From positions 124,001 through 188,000 of the forward strand of contig NZ_JAJCIA010000001.1 in assembly GCF_020554845.1 (NCBI RefSeq): 64,000 nt of DNA. Direction: 5' to 3'. Made by a program: the position numbers and the translations under genes. The DNA is from Blautia faecis (GTDB lineage: Bacteria > Bacillota > Clostridia > Lachnospirales > Lachnospiraceae). Every line of letters starts with the position of its first letter. The stretch's first letter is position 1. Of this stretch, positions 6,047 through 14,506 are shown one piece after another. The notes beneath the pieces were generated by a model. The model was not told the origin of the DNA. It did no database searches and saw only the letters and a program-made list of their open reading frames with translations.

Positions 6047-8824
6047 GTGAACTCGATTCTGGAAGATATTTTAATGCATTACGGAATGCCAAGACGTTCC
6101 GGACGTTATCCTTGGGGATCTGGTGATGATCCATATCAGCACAGTGGCGATTTTCTTAGCAGAGTGCAGGAACTGAAGAAAACTGGAATGAGTGAGACTG
6201 ATATTGCTAAAAATATTGGTTTGACAACCACCCAGCTTCGTACTCAGATAAGCCTTGCAAAAGATGAACGTCGTTCTCTTCAAGTTGCAACGGCGAAAGG
6301 ACTTCGTGAAAAAGGATATAGTCTTAACGAGATTGCTGATAAGATGGGTTTTTCCAATGATTCATCTGTTCGATCGCTTTTGAATGAGAATTCTGAAAGG
6401 CGAATGAACCAGGCTAAAGCGACAGCTGATATCATTCGAAAAGAAATTAAAGAAAAAGGAATGATAGATGTAGGCACTGGTGTAGAAAGAGAATTGGGGG
6501 TTTCCAAAGAGAAACTTAATCAGGCTCTTTATATTCTGGAATTAGAGGGTTATCCGGTTTATGGCGGAGGCGTACCGCAAGCTACTAATCCCGGAAAACA
6601 GACAAATATCAAAGTCATTTGTCCACCAGGAACAGAGCATAAGGATATTTATAATTTCGAGAATGTCCATTCCTTGCGAAATTATATTTCTTACGACAAC
6701 GGTGATTCTTTTAGAAAAGCGTTTGAATATCCGGAAAGCTTGAGTTCCAAGAGATTAAAGATTCGATACGCTGAAGATGGCGGTGTCGATAAGGATGGGG
6801 TCATTGAGCTTCGAAGAGGTGTAAAAGATATTTCTCTTGGCGATTCTCATTATGCCCAAGTTCGAATCATGGTTGACGGAACCCATTATCTTAAAGGCAT
6901 GGCAGTATATTCTGATAATATGCCAGATGGCGTTGATGTTATATTCAATACCAATAAGCATTCTGGGACACCAACAAAAGATGTATTGAAAAAAATCAAA
7001 GATGATCCGAATAATCCATTTGGTTCGCTTATCAAAGAACATGGCGGTCAGAGCTACTATGACGATCCAAATGGAAAATATACAGATCCTCTTACTGGAA
7101 AGAAACAATCATTGTCTGTAATTAATAAGCGAGCCGAAGAAGGTGATTGGGGTGAATGGAGTAAATCACTTTCATCACAGTTCTTGTCTAAACAGAGTCT
7201 TAGTTTAATTACAAAACAGCTTGGATTAGCAAAAGCGGATAAGCAGTCGGAGTTCGATGAGATTTGTTCTCTTACCAATCCGACAGTAAAGAAAATATTG
7301 CTTAAATCCTTTGCCGATGATTGTGATGCAGCAGCCGTTCATTTAAAGGCAGCATCGCTTCCGAGACAGAGTTACCAGGTAATATTGCCCCTACCATCAT
7401 TAAAAGATAATGAGGTTTATGCTCCAAACTATAAGGATGGCGAAACAGTGGCATTAATTCGCTATCCTCATGGCGGAACTTCAGAAATTCCGATTCTGAA
7501 AGTAAACAACAAATCACTAGAAGGAAAGAGTGTTCTTGGTAATACCCCAATGGATGCGATTGGTATTAATAAAACAAATGCTGATCGATTATCTGGAGCT
7601 GACTTTGATGGTGATACGGTTATGGTAATTCCATGTAATTCAACTTCCAGCAAAGTTAGAATTACTTCAACACCACAGTTAAAAGGACTGATCGGATTTG
7701 ATACTAAAGAAGCGTATGGTCCAGATTCGAGCTCTCCTGTAAAAGTTGAAACCGTTGGTTCAAGAGAGATAGAGTACTATTCAAGAAATGGAAAGACCTA
7801 TAAGAAAATGGGCAATAAACAAATCGAAATGGGGAAAGTCTCTAACTTGATTACGGATATGACTTTGAAAGGAGCTACCGAAGAAGAACTTACCAGAGCA
7901 ATCCGTCACAGCATGGTTGTTATTGATGCAGAGAAACATGCTTTGGATTACAAGCAGAGCGAGATCGATAATGGTATTGCCTCGTTAAAGAAAAAGTATC
8001 AAGGTAGCATTGATAAAGATGGCAATTATCATGAGGGTGCTTCAACGTTGATTTCCAGAGCTAAATCTGAAACTCAGGTTTACAAGAGAAAAGGTTCTCC
8101 AATAATCAATGAAGATGGTTCCTTATCATACAAAACCGTAAAAGAAGAGTATGTCGATAAAAATGGTAAACTCAAATTCAGAATGCAAAACAGTACCAAG
8201 ATGGCAGAAGCTAAAGATGCTCGTGAGTTATCTTCCGGTACTCCGCAAGAGGAAGCCTATGCTGATTATGCTAATACCATGAAATCATTGGCGAACCAGG
8301 CTCGAAGAGAGATGATTAATACTGGTAAGATTGCCTATTCCGCCGCTGCTAAGAATACCTACCAGGGGGAAGTTAAATCATTGTCTGCAAAACTTAACAT
8401 TGCATTATCGAATGCGCCAAGGGAGAGACAGGCACAGGTGATGGCGAATGCAACTGTGGCAGCAAAGAAGAAAGAAAATCCAGACATGACAAAAGCTGAG
8501 ATAAAAAAAGCAAACCAGCAGGCATTATCTTCAGCAAGAACCTCTGTGGGGGCGCATCGCACACCTGTCGAGATTACAGATCGAGAATGGGAGGCTATCC
8601 AGGCGGGAGCTATTAGTGAGAATAAACTTATTCAAATTCTGAATAATACAAATATTGATACTATTCGTCAGCGAGCAACTCCGCGAGCTACAAATTCTTT
8701 GAGCACAGCAAAACAGCATAGAATTTCAGCAATGCGTGCTTCTGGCTATACAACTTCAGAGATTGCAGATGCTCTTGGCGTATCAACTTCTACAGTTTCA
8801 AAGTATTTAAATGGAAAGGGATGA
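6047..8824 (+). CDS. DFDGD-type RNA polymerase-like protein with HTH domains
   Basis: A 925-aa protein. Residues ~45-70 and ~85-115 look like helix-turn-helix units (TDIAKNIGLTTTQL, LNEIADKMGFS), and another ends the protein (SEIADALGVSTSTVSKYL). The centre has ALIRYPHGG at ~468-476 and LSGADFDGDTVMV with D519, D521, D523. This matches the order R-x-P...D-F-D-G-D of the beta-prime double-psi barrel of cellular RNA polymerases and of single-chain YonO/QDE-1-type enzymes, where the three Asp bind catalytic Mg. Transcription of phage genes is inferred. The N-terminus (MHYGMPRRSGRYPWGSG) recalls a tag found on Clostridial phage head proteins. Some homologues are probably labelled only as HTH proteins. 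Confidence 0.65.
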   Translation: MNSILEDILMHYGMPRRSGRYPWGSGDDPYQHSGDFLSRVQELKKTGMSETDIAKNIGLTTTQLRTQISLAKDERRSLQVATAKGLREKGYSLNEIADKMGFSNDSSVRSLLNENSERRMNQAKATADIIRKEIKEKGMIDVGTGVERELGVSKEKLNQALYILELEGYPVYGGGVPQATNPGKQTNIKVICPPGTEHKDIYNFENVHSLRNYISYDNGDSFRKAFEYPESLSSKRLKIRYAEDGGVDKDGVIELRRGVKDISLGDSHYAQVRIMVDGTHYLKGMAVYSDNMPDGVDVIFNTNKHSGTPTKDVLKKIKDDPNNPFGSLIKEHGGQSYYDDPNGKYTDPLTGKKQSLSVINKRAEEGDWGEWSKSLSSQFLSKQSLSLITKQLGLAKADKQSEFDEICSLTNPTVKKILLKSFADDCDAAAVHLKAASLPRQSYQVILPLPSLKDNEVYAPNYKDGETVALIRYPHGGTSEIPILKVNNKSLEGKSVLGNTPMDAIGINKTNADRLSGADFDGDTVMVIPCNSTSSKVRITSTPQLKGLIGFDTKEAYGPDSSSPVKVETVGSREIEYYSRNGKTYKKMGNKQIEMGKVSNLITDMTLKGATEEELTRAIRHSMVVIDAEKHALDYKQSEIDNGIASLKKKYQGSIDKDGNYHEGASTLISRAKSETQVYKRKGSPIINEDGSLSYKTVKEEYVDKNGKLKFRMQNSTKMAEAKDARELSSGTPQEEAYADYANTMKSLANQARREMINTGKIAYSAAAKNTYQGEVKSLSAKLNIALSNAPRERQAQVMANATVAAKKKENPDMTKAEIKKANQQALSSARTSVGAHRTPVEITDREWEAIQAGAISENKLIQILNNTNIDTIRQRATPRATNSLSTAKQHRISAMRASGYTTSEIADALGVSTSTVSKYLNGKG

Positions 8825-8833
8825 GAGTGTTAA

Positions 8834-9076
8834 ATGACAGCAGATTGTGCATTAACCACGATTGATAATCCTTTTGATCCTTTTAAACAATTTGATGAAT
8901 GGTTCATGTTTGACGAGGAAAAAGGATATCATTCAACTTCTTATTTAGGACGAATTGCTCGAACATCTGATCAGCTTTCTGATGAAGAAAATAGAATTGA
9001 AGTTGAGAGAGCAATTGATGAAATCATCAAGTATGATTTTAGAGGAATCTATAAGAAGGTAAAGAACTTAAATTAA
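8834..9076 (+). CDS. Conserved Clostridial phage protein, 80 aa
   Basis: Starts ten bases after the polymerase-like gene. The sequence TIDNPFDPFKQFDEWFMFDEEKGYH is a familiar pattern in gut Clostridia phages near the packaging genes, but I know of no function. Acidic, soluble, helical in its second half. It ends the transcription unit before a long non-coding stretch. Confidence 0.6.
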   Translation: MTADCALTTIDNPFDPFKQFDEWFMFDEEKGYHSTSYLGRIARTSDQLSDEENRIEVERAIDEIIKYDFRGIYKKVKNLN

Positions 9077-9269
9077 AAAGAGAAAACCATCCGTGCTTAT
9101 AGGCAGAAAAGAAAAAAATAAATATTCAGTTACAACATAACACAAATCAACAATAATTATCGTTTTGTAGTAATTGAAGTGCAACAAATTCACATAATCA
9201 TCCACGTGAAAGTAATCAAATCTATAAAAGACAAGTCATTAGGACTGGAACGATGATAATTAGGGATAG

Positions 9270-9332
9270 AGGGGGCTTGCTAAAAATGCACCCCCTCCCC
9301 GCATCGCCCCGGTCTTTATTTTTTCCCCGGGG
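9270..9332. other. Candidate cos site region
   Basis: Within AT-rich DNA, 9291-9312 is almost pure C/G. AGGGGG (9270-9275) pairs with CCCCCT (9291-9296), and CCCCGG (9307-9312) pairs with CCGGGG (9327-9332). It lies just upstream of the small terminase gene and an HNH gene, the usual place for cos in cos-packaging Gram-positive phages. The exact cut positions cannot be read from the sequence. Confidence 0.4.
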
Positions 9333-9358
9333 GATATTTTTTGAAAAACAAATCGGAC

Positions 9359-9463
9359 TGGTGCTTGAACAGGCTTATGAGTTTATTGATATTGGCTGCC
9401 TTTTTATCTCCTTTCGGCAGATGGAATGCTTATCAGAATTCTCATAAGTCTGTTTAAACACCA
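9359..9463 (+). ncRNA. Candidate structured RNA upstream of terminase
   Basis: The arm at 9359-9381 (TGGTGCTTGAAC onward) pairs with 9441-9463 over 23 positions: 20 Watson-Crick, two G-U and one C-A mismatch. Inside, TTGATA can pair with TATCAG, and CTGCC with GGCAG. The G-U pairs have G in the + strand arm, so the structure is better as + strand RNA than as its complement. It may be a late-operon leader or a packaging-site element. Confidence 0.45.
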
Positions 9464-9514
9464 GGAAAAGTGCGTATAAACTATCGATCAACTTACAGAA
9501 AGGAGGCATCAAGT

Positions 9515-9853
9515 ATGGGAAAAGTAAAGCAAAAAGCATCAAAAGACAGTTCTTCCATGATGCGTCCGGCTCTAACACCTGAGGCAAGGGAAAACCAACT
9601 TATTTCCTTAGCTGTGGATCTTGCTGAAAAACAGTTAAGAGAAGGGACTGCTTCATCCCAGGTTATAACACATTATTTGAAATTAGGTTCAACAAAAGAA
9701 CGAATCGAAAAAGAAATACTTGAAAAGCAAAAAGATTTAATCGACGCCAAAACACAAAATCTTAAATCTATGGAAAGACAGGAGCAGATGTATGCTGAAG
9801 CATTAAAGGCGTTTCGAGGATATAGTGGTCATGGGGATGAAGAAGATGATTAG
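9515..9853 (+). CDS. Putative terminase small subunit
   Basis: ATG at 9515 follows AAAGGAGG. The 112-aa protein has a basic start (GKVKQKASKDSS), a conserved-looking RPALTPEARENQLISLAVDLAEKQL segment and a helical, charged second half ending in acidic EEDD. Position before HNH and terminase genes, and similarity to what I remember of Clostridial phage small terminases, support the call; no diagnostic motif is visible. It would recognise cos DNA for packaging. Overlaps the HNH gene. Confidence 0.55.
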   Translation: MGKVKQKASKDSSSMMRPALTPEARENQLISLAVDLAEKQLREGTASSQVITHYLKLGSTKERIEKEILEKQKDLIDAKTQNLKSMERQEQMYAEALKAFRGYSGHGDEEDD

Positions 9854-10262
9854 AACATATTCCGAATTGATCAAGTTGAAAACTTTTAAAGACCGATTTG
9901 AATATCTGAAGCTGGACGGAATTGTTGGAGAAGAAACATTCGGATTTGATCGGTACATGAATCAGATATTTTATAAGTCCAGAGAATGGACTTCTGTCAG
10001 ACGAGCGGTCATTATTCGGGATAATGGATGCGACCTTGGAGTGGAGGGTTATGAGATACATGGGAAGATACTTATTCATCATATGAACCCGATTAATTTG
10101 AGTGACATAGTACATAAAACTGATGAGCTTTTGAATCCAGATTATCTTATTACAACAGTGTTATCTACACATAATGCTATTCATTACGGTGATGCGAGTT
10201 TATTACCTGCATTGCCAATTGAACGGAGGGCAAACGATACATGTCCATGGAAAAGAAATTAA
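9831..10262 (+). CDS. HNH-type endonuclease of the packaging module
   Basis: Of several close starts (GTG 9825, ATG 9831, 9837, 9846) none has a strong ribosome site, so it is probably coupled to the overlapping upstream gene. The core reads RDNGCDLGVEGYEIHGKIL then IHHMNPI and a later LSTHNAIHYG, a His-rich HNH-like arrangement with a single Cys. HNH proteins beside terminase genes are needed for specific cos cleavage in HK97-like phages. The end is ERRANDTCPWKRN. Role assigned from motif plus context. Confidence 0.65.
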   Translation: MGMKKMIRTYSELIKLKTFKDRFEYLKLDGIVGEETFGFDRYMNQIFYKSREWTSVRRAVIIRDNGCDLGVEGYEIHGKILIHHMNPINLSDIVHKTDELLNPDYLITTVLSTHNAIHYGDASLLPALPIERRANDTCPWKRN

Positions 10263-10277
10263 GGGGGTGAGATCTAT

Positions 10278-10637
10278 ATGGACAGCATACTTACTTCTGT
10301 CAAGAAGATGTTAGGCATTGAAACAGAATATGAGCATTTCGATGCTGACATCCTTATGCACATTAATTCTGTGTTTTCAGTTTTAACGCAGTTAGGCGTT
10401 GGTCCAGCGTCTGGCTTCACGGTCACAGATGACAAAACTAACTGGGTGGAGTTTATGCAAGACGAACCAAAATTGAATTTGGTTAAATCGTATATGTTTC
10501 TAAAAGTAAAGCTGCTTTTCGATCCGCCAATGAGCAGCGCTGTATTAGAGTGCTATAAAACACAAATCAGCGAGTACGAATCAAGATTGAACTGGGCAGC
10601 AGAGAATGATGACATGGAGGAAAATCAAAATGGATAA
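10278..10637 (+). CDS. Head-tail connector, gp6-like
   Basis: A 119-aa protein with the DADILMHINSVFSVLTQLGVGP and KSYMFLKVKLLFDPP segments familiar from gp6-like head-tail connector proteins of Clostridial siphoviruses. These form a ring below the portal at the DNA exit of the head. AAGGGGGTGAG precedes the ATG. It lies unusually early, before the large terminase, and overlaps the next gene by eight bases. Family call is from remembered sequence pattern. Confidence 0.65.
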   Translation: MDSILTSVKKMLGIETEYEHFDADILMHINSVFSVLTQLGVGPASGFTVTDDKTNWVEFMQDEPKLNLVKSYMFLKVKLLFDPPMSSAVLECYKTQISEYESRLNWAAENDDMEENQNG

Positions 10638-11178
10638 CACATTCTTAGAACATCATGGCGTTAAGGGTATGAAATGGGGCGTTCGTCGTTACCAGAATAA
10701 AGATGGAACATTGACATCTGCTGGACGACGGAAGTCTGCCGAACCCTTAACATCTCAACAGAAAACCGAACGAAATAAGAGAATTGCCAGAGTTGGAGTG
10801 GGTGTAGCTACGGTTGCGGCAGCAGCTTATTATGTCCATAAGAATCCAGAAAAAATTGGGAAAGTGATTTCTAAATTTCGCGGTGTAAAGATGAAAGATC
10901 TTAGCGAGAAAACAATTAACCGTGGAAAAACATATGTGAAAAGCTGTCTGAAAAATTCCGTGAACGGCGTTAAAGAGGGAATCCGTGAAGGAGCAAAAGA
11001 AGCACCTAAAAAAGCTGCTAAGACTGTAGTTACGGGTTTGGTTCTTAATCAGACTAAGAAGTATCTTGATTCGGTTGTAGGTAAAGAGGAAAGTGCCAGA
11101 ATCTTCCAGGCAAATGACAACAAAAAGATTGGAAAATTCTGGAAAGTGGGACCGGATGATAAGGACGATGACGATTAA
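10630..11178 (+). CDS. Phage protein with HHGVKGMKWG motif
   Basis: The ATG at 10630 follows GGAGGAAAA; the frame's earlier ATG lies inside the connector gene. Residues 5-30 contain LEHHGVKGMKWGVRRYQ, a motif widely seen in head-region proteins of Lachnospiraceae phages. A short hydrophobic VGVATVAAAAYYV follows at ~55-70, then a Lys/Gly-rich helical region with amphipathic repeats and an acidic tail (DDKDDDD). Function is unknown; virion association is inferred from the motif and neighbours. Confidence 0.6.
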   Translation: MDNTFLEHHGVKGMKWGVRRYQNKDGTLTSAGRRKSAEPLTSQQKTERNKRIARVGVGVATVAAAAYYVHKNPEKIGKVISKFRGVKMKDLSEKTINRGKTYVKSCLKNSVNGVKEGIREGAKEAPKKAAKTVVTGLVLNQTKKYLDSVVGKEESARIFQANDNKKIGKFWKVGPDDKDDDD

Positions 11179-11194
11179 ACAGTAGGAGAACAAT

Positions 11195-12940
11195 ATGGCA
11201 TTATCAAACACTGCCGTCCCGAAATATTACGGCGAGTTTCGAGATGCCGTAATTCGAGGCGAGATTCCGGTATGTAAAGAAATCGAAATGGAAATGAACC
11301 GAATCGATGATCTTATTGCTGATCCAGATGTGTATTATGACGATCAAGCAGTAGAAGGCTTTATCAAGTATTGTGAAAACGAGCTTACATTAACCGATGG
11401 TTCTGATTTGAAATTGCTGGATTCATTTAAGGTCTGGGCTGAGCAAATATTCGGATGGTATGAATTTGAAGAGAATCGTGTGTATGTACCTTATGAGGAC
11501 GGATACGGTGGAAGGTACGTAACAAAAATTAAGAGGAAACGTTTGATAAACAAGCAGTATCTGATAGTTGCACGAGGCGCTGCAAAATCTATGTATGGTT
11601 CATGCTTGCAAAATTTTTTTCTTAATGTGGATGTTACAACGACTCATCAGATAACAACTGCGCCAACAATGAAACAGGCAGAAGAGGTGTTATCTCCGAT
11701 TCGAACGGCTATCACCAGATCCAGAGGCCCGTTTTATAAATTCTTAACAGAAGGTTCTTTGCAAAATACAACCGGTTCTAAAGCAAATCGCATGAAGTTA
11801 TCTTCTACCAAAAAAGGAATCGAGAACTTTCTTACTGGATCACTACTGGAAGTACGACCAATGCGAATAGACAAGCTCCAGGGACTACAGCTGAAAATGG
11901 CAACAGTCGACGAATGGCTTTCTGGCGATATCAGAGAAGATGTTATCGGAGCAATTGAACAGGGAGCATCTAAAGTAGAAGATTATCTGATTGTCGCAAT
12001 CAGTTCGGAGGGTACTGTCCGTAATGGAGCTGGCGATACAATCAAAATGGAATTGATGGACATTCTCAAAGGAGATTATGTCAATCCTCATGTATCAATC
12101 TGGTGGTATAAACTCGATTCTGTGGATGAAGTCCCCAATCCAAGAAAATGGCTGAAAGCAAACCCAAATATAGGAAAAACAGTAAGTTACGAGACATATC
12201 AAAGAGATGTCGACAGAGCTGAGAAAGCTCCAGCCGCTCGAAATGATATTCTTGCAAAACGTTTTGGTCTTCCGATGGAAGGCTATACATATTACTTCAC
12301 TTATGAAGAAACTCTTCCTCATAGGAAAAGAGATTATTGGCAAATGCCATGTTCAATGGGCGCAGATTTATCGCGAGGCGATGATTTCTGTGCTTTTACT
12401 TTTCTATTTCCATTATCAAATGGTTGTTTTGGTGTTAAAACTCGAAATTACATTTCTTCGTTAACTCTAATGAAACTTCCAGCGGCTATGAGAGTTAAAT
12501 ATGATCAGTTTCGCGATGAGGGCAGCCTTATTGTACTTGAGGGTACTGTCCTTGACATGATGGAGGTTTATGAAGATCTGGACAACCACATTGTTGAATG
12601 CGGGTATGATGTTCGGAGTTTCGGTTATGATCCATATTACGCAAAAGAGTTTGTAGAAAGATGGGCGAGTGAAAATGGTCCGTTTGGTATTGAAAAAGTT
12701 ATCCAGGGAGCCAGGACAGAATCAGTACCATTAGGTGAATTGAAAAAGTTATCGGAAGAAAGGATGTTGCTGTTTGATGAAGAACTTATGACATTCACGA
12801 TGGGTAACTGTATCACACTGGAAGATACAAATGGAAACAGGAAACTATTGAAGAAGCGTCTGGATCATAAGATTGATGCCGTTGCCGCAATGTTAGATGC
12901 GTATGTGGCTTATAAAGCCAATAAAGAGGCATTTGAATAG
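11195..12940 (+). CDS. terL: Terminase large subunit
   Basis: The DNA-packaging motor and head-filling nuclease, 581 aa, typical for HK97-like TerL. A Walker A variant is at ~125-132 (VARGAAKS, lacking the classical GxxGxGKS spacing as usual in terminases), a Walker B at ~235-240 (MATVDEW), and the RNase-H-like nuclease starts at ~388 (GADLSRGDD), with later acidic residues (SFGYDPY, LDHKIDAVAAM). TAGGAGAA precedes the ATG. It is followed by a non-coding insert instead of directly by the portal gene. Confidence 0.93.
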   Translation: MALSNTAVPKYYGEFRDAVIRGEIPVCKEIEMEMNRIDDLIADPDVYYDDQAVEGFIKYCENELTLTDGSDLKLLDSFKVWAEQIFGWYEFEENRVYVPYEDGYGGRYVTKIKRKRLINKQYLIVARGAAKSMYGSCLQNFFLNVDVTTTHQITTAPTMKQAEEVLSPIRTAITRSRGPFYKFLTEGSLQNTTGSKANRMKLSSTKKGIENFLTGSLLEVRPMRIDKLQGLQLKMATVDEWLSGDIREDVIGAIEQGASKVEDYLIVAISSEGTVRNGAGDTIKMELMDILKGDYVNPHVSIWWYKLDSVDEVPNPRKWLKANPNIGKTVSYETYQRDVDRAEKAPAARNDILAKRFGLPMEGYTYYFTYEETLPHRKRDYWQMPCSMGADLSRGDDFCAFTFLFPLSNGCFGVKTRNYISSLTLMKLPAAMRVKYDQFRDEGSLIVLEGTVLDMMEVYEDLDNHIVECGYDVRSFGYDPYYAKEFVERWASENGPFGIEKVIQGARTESVPLGELKKLSEERMLLFDEELMTFTMGNCITLEDTNGNRKLLKKRLDHKIDAVAAMLDAYVAYKANKEAFE

Positions 12941-12962
12941 ATTACACTTTTGAGGTATCCAA

Positions 12963-13196
12963 CGTAAAGCAAATCTAAATGGGTTGGGAGGGATTTAAGT
13001 GAGCCACTATTCGTGACGCTCGTACTTTGTTCTGTTAGCATCAAAGTATTTCGAATAGCTTACATACTGTCTGCGTTCAGAGCGTTCCATATAAGCCAGG
13101 CACTTTGGAAATTTCGGTTCCTTGTCGCTTGATGGCTTATAAAACTTGCCATAGTTAATCATAACATACCCCCAACCCTTTTAGATTTGCTTTACG
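12963..13196. repeat. Inverted-repeat-bounded insert between terL and portal
   Basis: Arm 12963-12992 (CGTAAAGCAAATCTAAA...) is matched inverted at 13169-13196 with two or three differences over 28 bases; a looser GGTAT/ATACC match extends it outward. The arms bound ~176 bases holding a 51-codon minus-strand frame. Every other phage gene here is on the + strand. It resembles a miniature mobile element or a self-contained regulatory unit. I saw no clear target-site duplication. Confidence 0.55.
13007..13162 (-). CDS. Small minus-strand ORF inside inverted repeat
   Basis: A 51-aa frame reading against the late operon. TTGGGGGT lies upstream of its ATG as a possible ribosome site and is part of the inverted repeat. 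The product is strongly basic and aromatic (INYGKFYKPSSDKEPKF, MERSERRQYVSYSKYF), suggesting nucleic-acid binding, which is inference. No family recognised. Its complete containment within the inverted repeat argues that the two belong together. Confidence 0.4.
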   Translation of the reverse strand: MINYGKFYKPSSDKEPKFPKCLAYMERSERRQYVSYSKYFDANRTKYERHE

Positions 13197-13264
13197 CATA
13201 CCACATATTGTAATTGATGATAGGCGAAATGCCAACATGTAGTAAATGGAGGTGAAAAATCAAA

Positions 13265-14506
13265 ATGGAATTGTCAGTTGGTTCCAGGTTCAAAAATGCC
13301 TGGAATGCTTTTCGAAATCGAGAGCCGACAAAGGTGTTTCAAGACATTGGATATGGGTATTCATATCGACCGGATAGATTTCGTTTGACTCGTGGAAACG
13401 AGAGATCAATTGTAACATCAGTTTATAACCGAATAGCTTTAGATGTAGCCGCCATAGATATTCGGCACGTTCAGCTGGATGCCGAAGGGCAGTTTTGTGA
13501 TGTTGTGCAAAGTGGACTGAATAATTGTTTATCAACAGAAACCAATCTGGATCAGACAGGACGGGCATTTATACAAGATGCAGTTATGTCCATGATGGAT
13601 GAAGGTTGTATAGCAATCGTTCCAGTTGATACTGATGACGATCCAGACGATACGACGGGATACCAAATTCTGTCTATGCGAGTTGGTAGAATTCGAGACT
13701 GGTATCCAAAGCACATTCGCGTTGAATTATACAATGAAGAGACTGGACGAAAACAGGATATTGTTGTTCCTAAAAGTACAGTGGCAATCGTTGAAAATCC
13801 GTTATATGCGGTAATAAACGAACCGAATTCAACAATGCAGCGATTGATTCGAAAGTTGAATTTACTGGATGCTGTAGACGAGCAAAGTAGTTCTGGAAAG
13901 TTGGATTTAATCATTCAGTTACCTTACGTGATTAAAACCGAAGCAAGGCGTAAGCAGGCTGAAAAGAGACGAAAAGACATTGAGCAGCAATTAGCAGGTT
14001 CCAAGTATGGTATTGCTTACACTGATGGTACTGAGAGAATAACTCAGCTAAATCGTTCACTGGAGAACAACTTGATGAAACAGATTGAATATCTTACGAG
14101 TATGCTTTATAGCCAGTTAGGTATCACTCAGAGTATTCTTGATGGAACAGCAGACGATAAAACCATGCTGAATTATTACAACCGTACTATTGAGCCAATT
14201 ATTGCAGCTATTGTTGACGAAATGAAACGGAAGTTTCTTAGTAAAACAGCCCGTTCCCAGAACAAATCTATTAAATTCTTCAGAGATCCATTCAAACTGG
14301 TTCCAGTTGCAGATCTTGCAGAAATCTCAGACAAATTCACAAGAAATGAAATCGCAACTTCAAACGAAATAAGACAGGTTATCGGATGGAAACCGTCTGA
14401 TGATCCAAAGGCAGACGAGCTTAGAAATAGTAATCTCAGTCAGCCAAACGAAAGTCCGATTCGGGAAGAAAGAGACACAGGAGGTATTAATCAAAATGAA
14501 GTATGA
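13265..14506 (+). CDS. Phage portal protein
   Basis: A 413-aa portal of the HK97-like family, forming the dodecameric DNA channel at one head vertex. Visible family features are the N-terminal SIVTSVYNRIALDVAAIDIRH stretch, the central RLIRKLNLLDAVDEQ helix, SQLGITQSILDGTA with the following NYYNRTIEPI, and a C-terminal NEIRQVIGWKPSDDP segment. GGAGGTG precedes the ATG. The end overlaps the start of the protease-capsid gene by 11 bases. Confidence 0.9.
   Translation: MELSVGSRFKNAWNAFRNREPTKVFQDIGYGYSYRPDRFRLTRGNERSIVTSVYNRIALDVAAIDIRHVQLDAEGQFCDVVQSGLNNCLSTETNLDQTGRAFIQDAVMSMMDEGCIAIVPVDTDDDPDDTTGYQILSMRVGRIRDWYPKHIRVELYNEETGRKQDIVVPKSTVAIVENPLYAVINEPNSTMQRLIRKLNLLDAVDEQSSSGKLDLIIQLPYVIKTEARRKQAEKRRKDIEQQLAGSKYGIAYTDGTERITQLNRSLENNLMKQIEYLTSMLYSQLGITQSILDGTADDKTMLNYYNRTIEPIIAAIVDEMKRKFLSKTARSQNKSIKFFRDPFKLVPVADLAEISDKFTRNEIATSNEIRQVIGWKPSDDPKADELRNSNLSQPNESPIREERDTGGINQNEV

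Larger units (their letters stand above)
9077..9514 (+). other. Non-coding gap before the packaging genes
   Basis: No credible gene. The first ~170 bases are AT-rich and featureless to me. Bases 9270-9332 hold a GC-rich block with two hairpins (candidate cos site). Bases 9359-9463 hold a long imperfect inverted repeat (candidate structured RNA). The last part carries the AAAGGAGG ribosome site of the small terminase gene. Confidence 0.7.
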
